Shown here piece after piece: positions 52,606 to 62,027 of a stretch of 64,000 nt of DNA. The stretch spans positions 1-64,000 of the forward strand of contig NZ_JANZXB010000011.1 of assembly GCF_025371035.1 (NCBI RefSeq). The letters are read 5' to 3'. The notes under the pieces were generated by a model. It saw only the letters and a program-made list of their open reading frames with translations, was not told the origin of the DNA and did not search any database. Both the position numbers and the translations under genes were made by a program. How positions within the stretch are numbered: position 1 is the first letter of the stretch; each line of letters starts with the position of its first letter. Origin of the DNA: Sphingomonas sp. LC-1. GTDB lineage: Bacteria > Pseudomonadota > Alphaproteobacteria > Sphingomonadales > Sphingomonadaceae.

Positions 52606-54775
52606 TCATCGCAGCACCAGCGTCACGAAGCCCGCCGTGTCGGTCGCACCTGCGACATGGCCGGCATCCAAAGCGTGGGCGATGCCGAAGCGCAGCGAGG
52701 ACATCGGCGACAGTGCCGCCGACCAGCCCAGCTCCACATCCAGTTCACGTGCTGATGGGGCCAGATCGACCACCGCCATTCGCGTCGCCAGCGCGCCCGA
52801 CATCAAGTCGTAGGTTACCGGCATCAGCATCGCGACCCGTGCGCGTTCGACGCGGAGCGGCGAGGACAGACCGAGCGTCGCGACGCCGCCGAGCAGGCCG
52901 CGTGAGCCTTCGATCGCAAAGGCGGTGCCCAGCACCGGTTGGTTGAAGCGTATCAGCGCGGACCCGCCGCGCACGTGAGTGGTGGCAGCCGTCGCTCGTG
53001 CAGACAGTGCCATCCCAGCGACGGTACGTCGCATCGTCAGCGTCGCCATCGTCGTCGATGCCCCCTCCAGACCGAGGTCTGGACCGCCTCAACCCCAGCA
53101 CACGGCCACGCTCGGCGAGGTCGGTTAGCTCCAGCCCAATTCCCAGCGGCGTCGTTATTGCGACGGTGCGCTGCCCGGTCCGACGATCACGCGACGTGCC
53201 GGAAGCGACCGACGCCGACCAGCCCGATCCGGTCCAGCTCGACGACATACCAACCGGCGTCGCGCCAATCCCGCGCAGCGGCGATCCGGCAAGGCTGCCG
53301 CCTTGGCCGATCGCGACTTTCGCGCCGAGCGTCACCGTCTGCCCTCTTGCCGGGGAGAAGGACATAAATGCCGGGCGGTTCGATCGCGCCCCTTGCCAAT
53401 AACCTGTCGTCGTAGCCGACGAAGCAAAGCCGAAGCGCGTATCAGCGGCGCTTGCCACCATCCATGGCGGATCGAGCGGTGTCAGCATCGCGTTCGCCAG
53501 CAGACCTGATCCCCGCGACAAGATGCCTGCAGCTCGGGTCATGCGGAAGTCGCGGCCATAGCGGTCGACCACTGTCATGCCACCGATCTTGTCAGCGACG
53601 GTCACGGCCCCGCCGAAGGGGGCCGACATGGTCAGCGAAGAAAAGCGCGCCAACGCCGTCTGTGCTCCAGCGAATGCGCTGGCAGGTGCCTGCGCTTGCA
53701 TGGCTTTTTCAACATTGAGCAGGCCAGCGCCAAATTTTTCGTCGACACCTGCCGCACCAAGGTCGGTAGCGGTGTCGAGCAGGATGCGGCTGATTACCTT
53801 GCCGCCGAGTTGCGGCCAGTATTGCTTGAGCAAAGCCGCCGCGCCGGCGATCGCAGGTGCCGCGAAGCTGTTTCCCGTGACGGTCGTGATGGAGCCGTCC
53901 TTGTCCACGACGTCGATGTTCGATGCGACGACCGCGAGGGTGCGATCCGCCAGCGCGCCGGGAGTCCCGTTGCCGCTGGGGGCCTGCAGGCTCCGGTCGA
54001 CGCGGATGCCGAACAGGAACCATTCCTTGTTGATCATGTCGGCGCCGACCATGTTCTCGGTAACCTGACCCGCGAAGCTGTCCAGGCCGACGTCGTTCGA
54101 GACCGATTGGATGACCAGACGGTCGTTGGTCCGCACGAGATCCATCGCCTTTCGCTGTTCGGCGGCGATCTGGCCGCCTGCGAAGCCGTTCAGGCTCATG
54201 CTGATGACGAACGCCCCCTTCTCTACCGCGTAGGTGATCGCGGGAGCGATGAGCGCCGAGTTCGGACCACCGCCCTCGGGCACCGGGCCGGACGTCGGAC
54301 TGACGTTCGACATGTCCGGACCCGCGATCTTGAGCGCGAGAAGGGTCGCCTCCGGCGCCACGCCCTGGATACCCTTGGTGTCGCGGGCCGCCAGCGCGAC
54401 CGATGCCGTCCCGCTGCCGTGACCGTTGTTATCCTTCAGGTCGTAGCGGACGATCTCGGCGGCGCAGGTGGCGCAGCGGGCGATCTTCTGGTCGAACGAG
54501 GTGCTGTCCGCCGAAATCCGGCCCTTGAACTCCGGCTCGTCGACATTGATGCCGGTGTCGATGACGGCGATGGTGACGCCCTTGCCGGTGATCCCGCGAT
54601 CATAGGTATAGGCTGCCTTCATGCCGACCACGGCACCCGACGCCTTGTATTCCGCACTGTCGGCTGCCGTCGGCGGTGGAGTGGGTGTCGGCGACGGTGT
54701 TGGACTGGGTGCCGGGATCGACCCGGACGAATTGATGCCGCCGCCTCCACCACATGCGGCGAGAAGCACCGCCAC
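52606..54775 (-). pseudogene. Subtilisin-like autotransporter protease, frameshifted
   Basis: An S8-family protease. The catalytic triad is Asp in TIAVIDTGINV, His in NNGHGSGTASV and Ser in GNSFAAPAIAGAAALL. A lipoprotein-like N-terminus (AVLLAACGGGGG), a Ser/Pro/Thr linker and a C-terminal barrel follow. The first frame ends correctly at ELTDLAERGRVLGL, then goes astray near 53087. The next frame carries GPDLGLEGASTTMATLTMRR through the barrel end AGFVTLVLR at 52606. One extra C explains it. The start is also irregular: the GTG at 54775 leaves a signal peptide without basic residues, while the preceding in-frame codons (IIKNSTTAS) look like its natural N-region but lack a canonical start. 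Confidence 0.85.
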
Positions 54776-55160
54776 GGAAGCGGTCGTCGAATTCTTGATG
54801 ATGGCAAGCCGTCAATTGCGGCTTCCAATAAGTGCACCCACGCCCGAACCCCCGTCCGCGTGGTGCCGATCGGCTTCCCCAGCCGGCGGCACCGCCCTGT
54901 AGAAACGAGGCGGTGCCGGCCCAAAAGCCGGGGATTGGAAACCTGCGATAAGACAGGCGCGAGCGTCTTTGGGCTTGCGCCTTGGACATACACGCCCGCT
55001 CCCCGGCCGAATAGAATTCGGGCCGGGCGTACGGCTACTTATCGACGAGGTTTCCACGCCTCGGTCCGCCTACCGGCGAACGTCTCGACTCTAAGCCGGA
55101 TGCGTTAACAATCTCAAGCGACGATTAGTGCGGAAGCAAAAACCCTGTGCAAAACGCGGT
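54776..55160. other. Intergenic, no gene seen
   Basis: Between the protease start and the integrase stop there is no plausible gene. It should hold the protease promoter. Confidence 0.55.
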
Positions 55161-57155
55161 TCACTTCGTCTTGTCCGCTTTCGGTCGTCCCAGTCGACTG
55201 GGCGTACGCGCTCCGAACTTCAGGCGGTCCGCCGGGCGAATGCGGATCGGCAGACTCCGCTGGATATGGGCGGTCAGCGGCGTCAGGTGTTTCAACGCCT
55301 CCAGTTTGATCGATAGTTCCGCCTCGTCGTCATAGGTGCGCGCAGTTTCGGTTTCCCCTTCATGGCCGAAGATGTCGCAGCGGACGCTATCCGGCACGAC
55401 GCCCTTCAGGATCGAAGTGGCCGTGCCGCGGAAGCTGTGGACATCCTTGTCCTTCCAGGCGCCGCCCACCTGATGCCGCCAGGGCGTTCCGTTGGGGAAC
55501 GCCCATTTTCTCCACGGATTGAAGATGCTCTTGTAGAAGGTGCTGGCGAAGCTGGAACTGCCCGGCGATGCCATGTCTGGAAACAGCATGGTGCAGCCCG
55601 CCGCACGGATCGCGTGGACATACTCGATGAAGCCCAGCCGGATGAGTTCGGGATGGATGGGCAGCTTCCGGACGGACTGAACATTTTTCAGCCCACGGTC
55701 TTCGGTGAAGTCGATCTGAAAATACGGGATCGGCTCATCTTCATGCATATCGCTGAGCGATAACCCGGCCAGTTCCGAACTGCGACCGCCGTAGAGCGGA
55801 AGCATCAGCGGCAGCCAGTACCAGGCATCGTGCAGAATCTCGCTGCCGGGCGTCAGGCGGCGATCGATCCCAGCCGCCCCGGTCCAGATCGGGGCCGACA
55901 GCAACCGTCGGACTTCCTGCTTCGTCCAGTTGGCGCGCTTCTCCCGGTCACGCTTGCGTTGTTGACGAGCCTTTTTGCCGACGCCTTTCCGCGCCTTCTT
56001 GAAGCTGATCGGCTCGGCAGGACGATGACCCTCCTCGTCGTTCGCACCCTCGGCATGATCAAGAACGGCCATGATCCACGTGATGTGCTTGTTGACCGTG
56101 ATTTGGGAAACGCCGAGCATGTTGGGCGCCATGGTCTTGGCCCGTTCCAGGCTCGCCGCGATACCCCCCGCGCGTTCCTCGGTCGTGCGGCCCCAGCGGT
56201 TGGGCAGGGCGCGGCACAGGTGGGTGAAAGCGGTCACATGCTCCTGCGTGATATCTTCAATGAAGACGTCGCCGCCGCAGGCATAGTCGAACAGGCGAAT
56301 GGCGGTCCGAACCTGCTGGATCGTGACAGCGTCCCATGCGCGCTGGCGTTCATGGACCGCGATGCAGGCGTCGGCGGCGTCGACGAGGCGTTGCTTCGCC
56401 TTGGCCGGCACCGGCTGGACTGCCACCTGCTCGACCGAGCTGGTCGATTGCGGCTTGGACGGCTGAGGTGGCGTGACCGACGTCGTTTCCCATGCGAATG
56501 GCGTATCGTCCGCAAGCGCGTCGTCGATCCATTCGGCGGGCACATCCTCGTCCAGGGACAGGTTCGCCGTCGCCTTCCGGCACGCAATGGCCTTGGCGGC
56601 GCAGATGGTGCGGCGCATCTTATCCAGGTTTGCCGCCGTCGGCGCGATACCGAAATTTTCGACATAAGTGCCGATCTGCTCCCCGGAGACGGGGCTTCCG
56701 CCCTGAAGGTCGAAGACCGTATCGGCGACGGCCCTGGCCTCGGCGAGGTTCCAGCCGTTGGCGGTCAGGCGATCATGGTCGTCGGGCGTCCATTTCGCGT
56801 CCACTCCGCGAGTGGACAGGAAGGTCCACGCCTCGGCATAGCGGGAGTTGAGGCTGGCATGATCGACGGCGGGAGTGCTGCTGGCGACCTGATCCTCGAG
56901 AATGCGCTGCAACTGCCAGCGCAGTGCGTCGCTGAACACCTTCTTGAGTTGATCCGGGCTGACACCCGTCGACCGCTCGCCATATCCCATGCGCAATGTT
57001 TCCGCCGCTGAACCGAGACGCAAGGCGATAACCCGCGCGTCTGCAAAGCTCATTGCACCGATGGGTAACGCCAGCGTTAACCGAACGCCAGCAACCGTCA
57101 TTTTCTTCCGCCACCAATAGCGACTGCCACGCAGCGCCACGTTCGAAAAGCCCAT
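55161..57155 (-). CDS. Tyrosine recombinase / phage-type integrase
   Basis: A 664-residue integrase. An N-terminal arm-binding region and a long middle are followed by the catalytic domain, with Arg I in YGGRSSELAGLSL, Lys in VRKLPIHPEL, H-x-x-R in KDVHSFRGTATS, His in IFGHEGETETA and the nucleophile Tyr in ARTYDDEAEL. It reads away from the adjacent tRNA-Pro into the proposed island, which is the usual geometry for a tRNA-targeting integrase. Three GGGTACA repeats at 12-base spacing overlap its promoter, so integrase binding may also repress its own gene. It is longer than the common 400-residue island integrases. Confidence 0.93.
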   Translation of the reverse strand: MGFSNVALRGSRYWWRKKMTVAGVRLTLALPIGAMSFADARVIALRLGSAAETLRMGYGERSTGVSPDQLKKVFSDALRWQLQRILEDQVASSTPAVDHASLNSRYAEAWTFLSTRGVDAKWTPDDHDRLTANGWNLAEARAVADTVFDLQGGSPVSGEQIGTYVENFGIAPTAANLDKMRRTICAAKAIACRKATANLSLDEDVPAEWIDDALADDTPFAWETTSVTPPQPSKPQSTSSVEQVAVQPVPAKAKQRLVDAADACIAVHERQRAWDAVTIQQVRTAIRLFDYACGGDVFIEDITQEHVTAFTHLCRALPNRWGRTTEERAGGIAASLERAKTMAPNMLGVSQITVNKHITWIMAVLDHAEGANDEEGHRPAEPISFKKARKGVGKKARQQRKRDREKRANWTKQEVRRLLSAPIWTGAAGIDRRLTPGSEILHDAWYWLPLMLPLYGGRSSELAGLSLSDMHEDEPIPYFQIDFTEDRGLKNVQSVRKLPIHPELIRLGFIEYVHAIRAAGCTMLFPDMASPGSSSFASTFYKSIFNPWRKWAFPNGTPWRHQVGGAWKDKDVHSFRGTATSILKGVVPDSVRCDIFGHEGETETARTYDDEAELSIKLEALKHLTPLTAHIQRSLPIRIRPADRLKFGARTPSRLGRPKADKTK

Positions 57156-57169
57156 TCCGCCACCCCAAG

Positions 57170-57200
57170 GGGTACAGCGAGGGGTACAGTCGTGGGTACA
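57170..57200 (+). repeat. Three GGGTACA repeats beside the integrase gene
   Basis: GGGTACA occurs at 57170-57176, 57182-57188 and 57194-57200, each 12 bases from the last. The same 7-mer at the same spacing lies at the other island end (13148, 13160). I read them as arm-type integrase-binding sites. Confidence 0.6.
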
Positions 57201-57251
57201 ACCGTCCCTGATCGCCGCCGTTAAGACGCGAAATCAAAGACTTGCAAGCGG

Positions 57252-57329
<78 letters not shown>

Positions 57330-57387
57330 ACAGGCGGTTGCCCTTAGGGGAAGCGGGCGGCCGGACGCAAGGGCTATTTCAGTCCGA

Positions 57388-57903
57388 TCACAGGTTCGCC
57401 TGCTCTTCGATGGGCAGGTCGGCATCGGGCGGGTAATAGAGCCCGGCGCATTCTTCACGCAGGCATCCGCCCTCGATCTCGATGTCATCGCGATAGGCAT
57501 CGGCGATGAAGCTCAGCGTATCGACATGCCGCGCCTCGAAATACATGGCGTGGACGTCCTCGCGTCCGGCTCCATAAACGACGCGGCCGACCTTCGACCA
57601 GATCGACGCCATGGTGCACATGCCGCAGGGCTGCAGCGTCGAGTAGAGCGTCGCGCCGCGCAACTCCATTTCCCCCTCCCCTTCGCAGCCACGGCGGATC
57701 GCCATCATTTCGGCATGGGCGGTGGCGTCGGGCAGTTCGTGCGTCTGGTTCCGCTCGGCCGCCAGAACGCGACCGTCCAGCACGATCACCGATCCAAGTG
57801 GTGAGGTGGATGGGTCGGAGCCCTTGGAACGTGCGACCTCGATCGCCATCCGCATCCAGTGTTCGTCTTCCGAAGTCATAGGCACCGAACGCCGGATCGA
57901 CAC
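57388..57903 (-). CDS. Cytidine/deoxycytidylate-type nucleoside deaminase
   Basis: A 171-residue zinc-dependent deaminase with the signature H-A-E in DATAHAEMMAIRRG and P-C-x-x-C in LQPCGMCTMASIW. These fix the zinc site and general acid. It belongs to the guanine/cytosine/tRNA-adenosine deaminase superfamily; the substrate cannot be assigned. Start is either the GTG at 57903, with GGGAGC upstream, or the ATG at 57879. It lies outside the island on the chromosomal side of tRNA-Pro. Confidence 0.9.
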   Translation of the reverse strand: MSIRRSVPMTSEDEHWMRMAIEVARSKGSDPSTSPLGSVIVLDGRVLAAERNQTHELPDATAHAEMMAIRRGCEGEGEMELRGATLYSTLQPCGMCTMASIWSKVGRVVYGAGREDVHAMYFEARHVDTLSFIADAYRDDIEIEGGCLREECAGLYYPPDADLPIEEQANL

Positions 57904-57967
57904 TTATGCTCCCGCTTCGTCAGGCGGTTTCCCCAAAGCCCTAAACGCTTCACGGCAGGGACAAGAA

Positions 57968-59545
57968 TCACACCTCTCGATAGTGGAAATAGTGGAAGTC
58001 GGCATGGCGTCCCGTCCCCGCCATATCCTGACACGCCATCCCGACAAAGCTGCCCGTAAAATTGGGCAGGCCGGCCAGCGTCGCTTCGTCCGACAACAGG
58101 CTGGCATCGAAGGTCTCGGCCAGCCACTGCCAATCCCCCGCCCCCACCGCGCGAAAGGCGAAGCGCAGCGTCTCGTGATTGACGGCGGCATGCAGTTCGA
58201 TAGGCCCCTCCGGCGCGGCGATCGGCGCCGTGAGCAAACTCTGCCCGTCGCCCGTCGGCAGAACCGACAGCACCTGGATCACTCTTTGGCCCACATCGTC
58301 GGCGGTGATGTGCAGATAATGGAATTTGGTGCTGTTATAATAGCAGACGAGCCCCGCCGCTTGCTGGAAATGCTCCGGCTCGAACTCCACCAAGGTCGTC
58401 GCACCATAGCGGAATGCGCTCGGACGGCGCGCGACCAGGGCCTGCTCGAAATGGCTGCCGATCGTATCGCGACCGTAGAGCCGCAAATGGCCCGGCCGTT
58501 CGGTCAGGTTGAACAGTCGCTCCGACCGAGGAGTACGAAGCCATTGGAACGCGGCGGGCAATATCGGCCCATCGAACATATCGCGTTCGTCCTCCGCCGG
58601 AACGGGGCCTGCTTCCGCGTCCGGCTCGGCACAGCGCAACCAGCCGTCCTCGCCCCAGCGCATCCGCCGGATCGCCGTTTCGCGGCCCAGCACGCACCGG
58701 TCCCTGACCGGGAGCGGCCGCCCGCAGAGATAGGCCATCCAGGTCTCACCCTCTGGCGTCTCGACCAGATCGCCATGGCCGGTGCGTTGCAGCGGCGCGG
58801 ACGGGTCGTGGCGCGCGGTTAGGACGGGGCCATCCGGATGAAGCTCATAGGGGCCGAACAGATGGCGCGACCGGGCCATCACCACCGCGTGGGCCCGCTC
58901 CGTCCCCCCCTCCGCCACCAATAGATGATACCAGCCGTCCCGCTTGTAGAGGTGCGGCCCCTCGGTAAAGCCGAGTTCGGTGCCTTCGAAGATGCAGCGA
59001 CGCGTACCCAGCAACCGGCCGGTCGACAGGTCGATCTGCTGGATGACGATCCCGGCAAAGCGCTTGCGGTCCGGGCGGTGGTCCCACAGCATGTTGAGCA
59101 ACCAGCTCCGCCCATCGTCATCGTGGAACAGCGCGGGGTCGAAACCGCTGCTGTTAAGATGTACGGCATCACTCCATTCGCCGTCGATCCGGTCGCACGA
59201 CACCCAGTAATTGTGGAAATCGCGCAAAGATGCTCCGCGCGCGCCATCGACGGTGGTGCGGCCATAGCGTTTCACATCGGTGAAGATCAGGTGGAACCGT
59301 CCGTCCTTGTAGCTGAGGTCGGGGGCCCAGACGCCGCAGCCATCGGGATCGCCGCGCATGTCAAGTTGCGCGGCCCGGTTCAGCGGACGCGCGACCAGCG
59401 TCCAGTTCGCCAGGTCGCGGCTGTGATGGATCTGGACGCCGGGATACCATTCGAAGGTGGAGGTCGCGATATAGTAATCCTCGCCCACCCGCACGATCGA
59501 GGGGTCGGGGTTGAAGCCACGCAAAATGGGATTGTTGATCGTCAT
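57968..59545 (-). CDS. Glycoside hydrolase family 43 beta-xylosidase
   Basis: A 525-residue intracellular GH43 enzyme with no signal peptide. The catalytic aspartate lies in LRGFNPDPSIVRVGEDYYIATSTFEW, a second acid in GVWAPDLSYKDGRFHLIFTD, and the general-acid glutamate in FTEGPHLYKRDG. An additional C-terminal beta-sandwich completes the two-domain XynB type. It releases xylose (or arabinose) from short xylo-oligosaccharides. It overlaps the MFS permease gene by four bases (ATGA), forming an uptake-and-hydrolysis pair. Confidence 0.93.
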   Translation of the reverse strand: MTINNPILRGFNPDPSIVRVGEDYYIATSTFEWYPGVQIHHSRDLANWTLVARPLNRAAQLDMRGDPDGCGVWAPDLSYKDGRFHLIFTDVKRYGRTTVDGARGASLRDFHNYWVSCDRIDGEWSDAVHLNSSGFDPALFHDDDGRSWLLNMLWDHRPDRKRFAGIVIQQIDLSTGRLLGTRRCIFEGTELGFTEGPHLYKRDGWYHLLVAEGGTERAHAVVMARSRHLFGPYELHPDGPVLTARHDPSAPLQRTGHGDLVETPEGETWMAYLCGRPLPVRDRCVLGRETAIRRMRWGEDGWLRCAEPDAEAGPVPAEDERDMFDGPILPAAFQWLRTPRSERLFNLTERPGHLRLYGRDTIGSHFEQALVARRPSAFRYGATTLVEFEPEHFQQAAGLVCYYNSTKFHYLHITADDVGQRVIQVLSVLPTGDGQSLLTAPIAAPEGPIELHAAVNHETLRFAFRAVGAGDWQWLAETFDASLLSDEATLAGLPNFTGSFVGMACQDMAGTGRHADFHYFHYREV

Positions 59546-60783
59546 GCGGGTTTTCGCACCAGGGTCCAGAGGAGGGCCGCACCTGCCAGATCAAGCAGGC
59601 CGAGCAGGATGAAAAAGGGTTGGTAGCCGACCTGATCGACCAGCGAACCGAGCGTCAGCGTGAAGAGCAGCACGCCCAAATTGGCCGCCGTTCCCGACAC
59701 GCCGGTCGCAGTCGCCACCTGATCCTGCGGGAACAGGTCTGAGCACAAGGTGATGACGGTAACCGACAGCGTCTGATGCGCGAACCCGCCCAGGCACAGG
59801 AGCGCGACGGCGGCGACGGGGCTGTTCACGCTGCCCACGAACATCATGCCCGTCATCAGCACCGCCCCGAGCGTGAAGGCCCCTCGCCGCGCATCGATCA
59901 GATTGATCCCGCGCCGTTGGAGAAAGGCCACCACGGCGGGGCCGAACAGGCAACCGAGATCGGCTGCCAGAAAGGGCAGCCAGGCGAACAGAGCGATCTG
60001 GGTCAGATCGAAATGCCGCGCCTGAACGAGATAGAGCGGCATCCAGAGCGACAGCATCCCCCAGACCGGATCGGCCAGGAACCGCGCCGCCGCGATCGCC
60101 CACAGGTTGCGACGGCGAAGCAGTTCGCCCAGCGGCGGGCGGCGGCGATGCTTCGCCAGCGACGCCTCCTGCCCCTCGACGATCAACTGGCGTTCGCCTT
60201 CGGAAAGCGAGCGGTGCCGGGCAGGCGGTGCGTACCAAAACAGCCAGGCCAGTACCCAGAGCAGCCCCAACCCGCCCGCGACGAAGAACGCCGCACGCCA
60301 GCTATGGTGAAACACCGCCCAGGCGACCAGCGGCGGCGCGAAGACCGCGCCGAACGACGCCCCGATCTGGTAGATACCGCCCGCCACGCCACGCTCACGC
60401 GCCGGAAACCATTCAGCGACCACCTTCATGCCCGCGGGTTGGGCTGATCCCTCGACCAGCCCCAGCGCGCCGCGAAGCCCGGCAAAGCCTAACCAACCAT
60501 TCGCAAAGCCATGCCCCAGCGTGATCAGCGACCAGACCGCGACGAACAGGCTGAACCCGAACTTCAATCCGAACAGGTCGAGCAGATAGCCCGCCACCGG
60601 CTGGAACATGATGCCGAACTGAAAGGCGCCGGTGATCCAGCTATATTGCGCGGACGAAATATGCTGCTCGGTCATGATCGCGGGCGCAGCGACGCCCAGG
60701 ATGCTTCGGGTCAGATAGTTGATGACCATTGCCGCGACGAACAGGCCGATGATCGTCCAGCGGATATAGGGAAAGCGCTTCAT
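59542..60783 (-). CDS. MFS sugar/sugar-acid permease
   Basis: A 413-residue major facilitator with twelve transmembrane segments and an ACS-family-like N-terminus (RWTIIGLFVAAMVINYLTRSILGVAAPAI). The family normally carries organic acids and hexuronates, but coupling to a GH43 xylosidase points to xylo-oligosaccharides or xylose derivatives. Start at the ATG at 60783, preceded by GGGGATC. It is divergent from a LacI regulator. Confidence 0.9.
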   Translation of the reverse strand: MKRFPYIRWTIIGLFVAAMVINYLTRSILGVAAPAIMTEQHISSAQYSWITGAFQFGIMFQPVAGYLLDLFGLKFGFSLFVAVWSLITLGHGFANGWLGFAGLRGALGLVEGSAQPAGMKVVAEWFPARERGVAGGIYQIGASFGAVFAPPLVAWAVFHHSWRAAFFVAGGLGLLWVLAWLFWYAPPARHRSLSEGERQLIVEGQEASLAKHRRRPPLGELLRRRNLWAIAAARFLADPVWGMLSLWMPLYLVQARHFDLTQIALFAWLPFLAADLGCLFGPAVVAFLQRRGINLIDARRGAFTLGAVLMTGMMFVGSVNSPVAAVALLCLGGFAHQTLSVTVITLCSDLFPQDQVATATGVSGTAANLGVLLFTLTLGSLVDQVGYQPFFILLGLLDLAGAALLWTLVRKPA

Positions 60784-60929
60784 ATCCGATCCCCGCCCAT
60801 TCCTGGCGTCATTGCCCGCGCTGCATCGCATGTCGATCCATGCAACCGCTGGCTTTGCCCCTTCACCCCGTCCGATCCCGCCGCTATCCGCATGCATTGG
60901 CGCGGTGCAAGCGCCGACGACAGGACAGG

Positions 60930-61970
60930 ATGCCCTTGACGCGTAGCAAAGGACGCCCGCGCGGCGTGACGATCATCGACGTGGCCAAACAGGCCGGTGT
61001 CTCGCCCATGACCGTGTCGCGCGTCATCAACGGCGACGCGGGCGTGCGCGACGAGGTTCGTGCGCATGTCCGCGACGTGATCGCCCAACTCAACTACACG
61101 CCCAATCTGATGGCGCGCAGCCTGGTGACGTCGCGCGAAATTCGGATCGGCGTCATCTACTCCAACCCTAGCGCCGCCTTCATGAGCGAGTTGCTGGTCG
61201 GCGTGTTCGAGGAAGCCTCGACCCGCGCGGCGCAGCTTTTCCTGTTGAAGGGCGAGCAGGGCCGTCCGCCGACGCGCGAAGCGATCCAGGGGCTGATCGC
61301 ACAGCGGATCGCCGGGCTGATCCTGGCGCCGCCGCTGGGCGAATCGAGCTTCGTGCGCGAGATCATTCGCGAGGCCGGCTTGCCGCTGGCCATCGTCGGC
61401 GGCGTCGCGCCCGATGCCATCTGCGTGTGGATCGACAATGCCCGCGCCGCCTATGACATGACGCGCCATCTGATCGGGCTGGGACATCGGCGCATCGGCT
61501 TTGTCCATGGCAATCCCGACCAGACCGCCAGTATCGAGCGTCTCACCGGTTTCCAGCGTGCCATCGCCGAGGAGGATGAGCTGGAGACGCAGGTCGTCCA
61601 GGGCGATTATAGCTATGCCTCCGGTCTGCGCGCGGGCGAGGAACTGCTGGGCAGCGAAAGGCCGCCGACCGCCATCTTCGCCAGCAACGACGATATGGCG
61701 GCGGCGGTCGTCTCGGTCGCGCACCGCCGCCACCTCGACGTGCCGGGCGATCTGACCGTGGCCGGATTCGACGACAGCACCGCAGCGACGACATTGTGGC
61801 CGCCGCTGACCACCATTCACCAGCCGGTCCGGCAATTGGCGACGGTGGCGTTGCATATGCTGATCCAGGAAATTCGCGGCAGCGTTCCGGCTTCCGAAGG
61901 CCGGAACCGCGTGACGGTGCTGGACCATCAGTTGATCGAACGCGACTCCACCGCCCCGCCCCGGCCTTGA
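60930..61970 (+). CDS. LacI-family transcriptional regulator
   Basis: A 346-residue LacI/GalR regulator. The HTH is VTIIDVAKQAGVSPMTVSRVINGDAGVRDEVRAHVRDVI, with a periplasmic-binding-like ligand domain (IRIGVIYSNPSAAFMSELLVGVFEEA, TAIFASNDDMAAAVV). AGGACAGG lies just ahead of the ATG at 60930. It probably represses the divergent MFS-GH43 operon and perhaps the TonB-GH43 operon on the other side. In the spacer TGCAACCGCTGGCT (about 60841) is a weak LacI-like half-palindrome. Confidence 0.93.
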   Translation: MPLTRSKGRPRGVTIIDVAKQAGVSPMTVSRVINGDAGVRDEVRAHVRDVIAQLNYTPNLMARSLVTSREIRIGVIYSNPSAAFMSELLVGVFEEASTRAAQLFLLKGEQGRPPTREAIQGLIAQRIAGLILAPPLGESSFVREIIREAGLPLAIVGGVAPDAICVWIDNARAAYDMTRHLIGLGHRRIGFVHGNPDQTASIERLTGFQRAIAEEDELETQVVQGDYSYASGLRAGEELLGSERPPTAIFASNDDMAAAVVSVAHRRHLDVPGDLTVAGFDDSTAATTLWPPLTTIHQPVRQLATVALHMLIQEIRGSVPASEGRNRVTVLDHQLIERDSTAPPRP

Positions 61971-62027
61971 ACGATCAGTCCGCCCCCGACACGGGCCGGG
62001 GCGGAGCGCGAAGACGTGGTCCACGAT

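Noticed and set aside
53696-55108. A 470-codon open frame on the plus strand opposite the protease gene
   Set aside because: It is antisense to a gene with an intact catalytic triad and has biased, low-complexity composition typical of high-GC shadow frames.
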